This document shows, in pieces, positions 5,230 through 6,495 of a stretch of DNA of 6,495 bases; position 1 is the first letter of the stretch, and each line of letters opens with the position of its first letter. Below the pieces are notes generated by a model. It made no database searches and was not told the origin of the DNA. It was given only the letters and a program-made list of their open reading frames with translations. This DNA comes from Deltaproteobacteria bacterium (lineage in GTDB: Bacteria > Myxococcota_A > UBA796 > UBA2385), in assembly GCA_003694325.1 (NCBI GenBank), contig RFKJ01000743.1:1-6495 (forward strand), given 5' to 3'. The translations under genes and the position numbers were made by a program.

Positions 5230-6495
5230 CTACTCGTCGTCCGGCACCTCGATCCGAGGCGGCGGGGGTGGCGCGGGGCGGGCCGCACCGAGGAGCAGGG
5301 CGCGGCGTCGGGCCAGCTCCGCCGGGGTGAGGACCACGGTCGCGCCCGCCTCGTCATCGTCGACCGGCAGTGCGGCATCGTCCGCCAGCGGCTCGATCAG
5401 GCCGTCGTCGAGCTCGGGCAGGGCTGGATCCACCGGTTCGACCGGCGCCGCCGGGGGAGGGGCCGTCCCCCGGATCTGCGCCAGGAGCGCATCGGCCGCC
5501 GACGGCCCCCGGGGTCGACGCCGCCTGCGCGACGGGCGCGGGGGCCGGGTCCACGGCGCGGTGCGATCGTCCGCATCCGCCGGGGCCGGAACCACCGGCG
5601 GAGCCGGAACCACCGGCGGGGCGGGACCCACCTCCGGTGCGGGGGCCGGCGGCGCCTGGGCCGACCACCGTTCCCCGTTCGCCCGGTCCTCCTCCGCACC
5701 CGTCGGCTCGGTGAACTCGTCCTCGGGGTCCTCGATCTCCACCTCGAAGTCGAAGTCGATCACCTCCGTCCCCGGATCCGCCCCGGTGGAGGCCGGGGGC
5801 TCGGTAGAGGGGGCGGGCTCGGTGGCGGCCCGGGCCATGCGCTCCCGGAGCCGGGCGACCTCTGCCTCGAGTTCGGTGCGCCGCTGCTCCAGGCCCTCCC
5901 GCTCCTCGACCAGCCGGCGATGGTCGGCGCGGGCCCGGTCAATGGTCTCGACTGCGTCATCGGCCAGCCATCGCCGATCTTCCAGGTGCTGCTCGGCCAC
6001 GGCCAGGGCCCGTTGCGCCCGCGCCAGGTCCCGGCCGCGGGCGGCACCGGTCCGATCCAGCTCGGACTCGCACCGCGCCAGCTCGGCCCGCGCCGACGCC
6101 AGCGCGTCGACGACGCGCCGCCGGCCCTCCTCGGCCTCCGCCAGCACCGCGCGCACCTCGTCCCGGCGGATGACGAGATCGGCGGACGCCGCGTCGTTGA
6201 CCAGGACCTCGCCGAACACCGCCGCGATCTCCTCCTCGGCCGCCCGGATCTCCGCGTCGAGCGCTGCCAGCCGGGCCCGGTCGGCGGCCAGCGCCTCCTG
6301 CAGCCGCTGGCGCCGGTCCGCCTCCTCCCGGCGAGCGGCATCCTCCCGGCGAGCGGCATCGGCGTCGGCCGCGGCCCGGGCGATCCGCTCCCGCAGTGAC
6401 TCCACCTCGCGCGCCAGGCGATCTCGCTCGGCATCCACGGCAGCCTGCTCCTCGACGCGACGCGCGCGACTCGCCCGCGCTTCGTCCAGGCGGGC
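5230..6495 (-). CDS. Coiled-coil protein with Pro/acidic/basic tail, 5'-truncated
   Basis: The stop is TAG (complement of 5230-5232). The frame stays open to the window edge, giving 421 visible residues. A GTG at 6438 is possible, but the 19 residues before it (ARLDEARASRARRVEEQAA) continue the same Glu/Arg/Ala/Leu coiled-coil pattern, so the true start is probably outside. Visible residues 1 to about 225 are predicted coiled coil with heptad-like Leu spacing (for example LEQRRTELEAEVARLRERM). Next come a Ser/Thr/Pro/Glu stretch, an acidic patch (about 243-261, EVIDFDFEVEIEDPEDEF), a tandem PPVVPA repeat (about 293-304), a basic cluster (about 317-331, RPSRRRRRPRGP) and two short helices (SAADALLAQIRG; TPAELARRRALLLGAA) within Pro-rich tail. 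There is no signal peptide or membrane helix in view. The layout suggests a cytoplasmic structural or scaffold protein, but I do not recognise it. It converges on the lipoprotein operon with 6 nt between stops. Confidence 0.8.
   Translation of the reverse strand, partial: ARLDEARASRARRVEEQAAVDAERDRLAREVESLRERIARAAADADAARREDAARREEADRRQRLQEALAADRARLAALDAEIRAAEEEIAAVFGEVLVNDAASADLVIRRDEVRAVLAEAEEGRRRVVDALASARAELARCESELDRTGAARGRDLARAQRALAVAEQHLEDRRWLADDAVETIDRARADHRRLVEEREGLEQRRTELEAEVARLRERMARAATEPAPSTEPPASTGADPGTEVIDFDFEVEIEDPEDEFTEPTGAEEDRANGERWSAQAPPAPAPEVGPAPPVVPAPPVVPAPADADDRTAPWTRPPRPSRRRRRPRGPSAADALLAQIRGTAPPPAAPVEPVDPALPELDDGLIEPLADDAALPVDDDEAGATVVLTPAELARRRALLLGAARPAPPPPPRIEVPDDE
5585..5619. 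repeat. 18-bp tandem repeat coding PPVVPA
   Basis: A 17-bp unit, gccggaaccaccggcgg on the + strand, occurs at 5585-5601 and 5603-5619 (period 18), with a decayed third copy to about 5640. On the - strand it encodes two PPVVPA units in the tail of the coiled-coil protein. Confidence 0.85.
6323..6358. repeat. 18-bp tandem duplication in the coiled coil
   Basis: Two exact 18-bp copies, tcctcccggcgagcggca on the + strand, at 6323-6340 and 6341-6358. They encode AARRED and AARREE on the - strand. Six residues is not a whole heptad, so the insertion shifts the coiled-coil register by one. Confidence 0.9.

Noticed and set aside
5247..5259. CCTCG/CGAGG hairpin after the lipoprotein operon as a terminator
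   Set aside because: The stem is 5 bp with a 3-nt loop and is followed by G-rich sequence, not a T-run.

Overview
The window is a stretch of very GC-rich bacterial DNA (roughly 70% G+C by eye, with strong G/C bias at third codon positions). It carries densely packed genes for short-signal lipoproteins that begin with Cys-Gly-Asp-Lys-Gly or similar and are followed by Asp/Gly-rich tethers. That style suggests Myxococcota or a related deltaproteobacterial lineage. This is an inference from style; no marker gene is present to prove it.

Layout: (1) positions 1-702, + strand, the C-terminal 233 codons of an unrecognised protein whose start lies outside the window. (2) 703-798, a 96-bp intergenic stretch ending in a strong ribosome binding site. 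(3) 799-5223, + strand, four closely spaced genes that look like one operon (gaps of 13, -4 and 3 nt). All four encode predicted lipoproteins: a 214-aa protein with a DGG-repeat tether, a 320-aa protein built from two copies of one domain, and two tandem paralogues (439 and 494 aa) of the arylsulfate sulfotransferase (ASST) beta-propeller family, each with an N-terminal beta-sandwich domain. (4) 5230-6495, - strand, converging on the operon with only 6 nt between stop codons: the C-terminal 421 codons of a long coiled-coil protein with a Pro/acidic/basic low-complexity tail. It probably continues past the window edge.

How the genes may work together: the four lipoproteins are probably exported by Sec, lipidated and anchored in the cell envelope, most likely on the outer membrane. 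The first ASST-like protein keeps several candidate active-site residues (H211, N278, R294, H331), but a Trp stands where the usual H-x-N His would be. The second has lost most of them but keeps the QH His (H383). The operon therefore looks like an envelope module with one possibly active and one possibly degenerate propeller plus two lipoproteins of unknown function. Substrate and role cannot be read from the sequence.

I see no tRNA, rRNA, CRISPR array, insertion sequence, integrase or attachment site, and no convincing intrinsic terminator.
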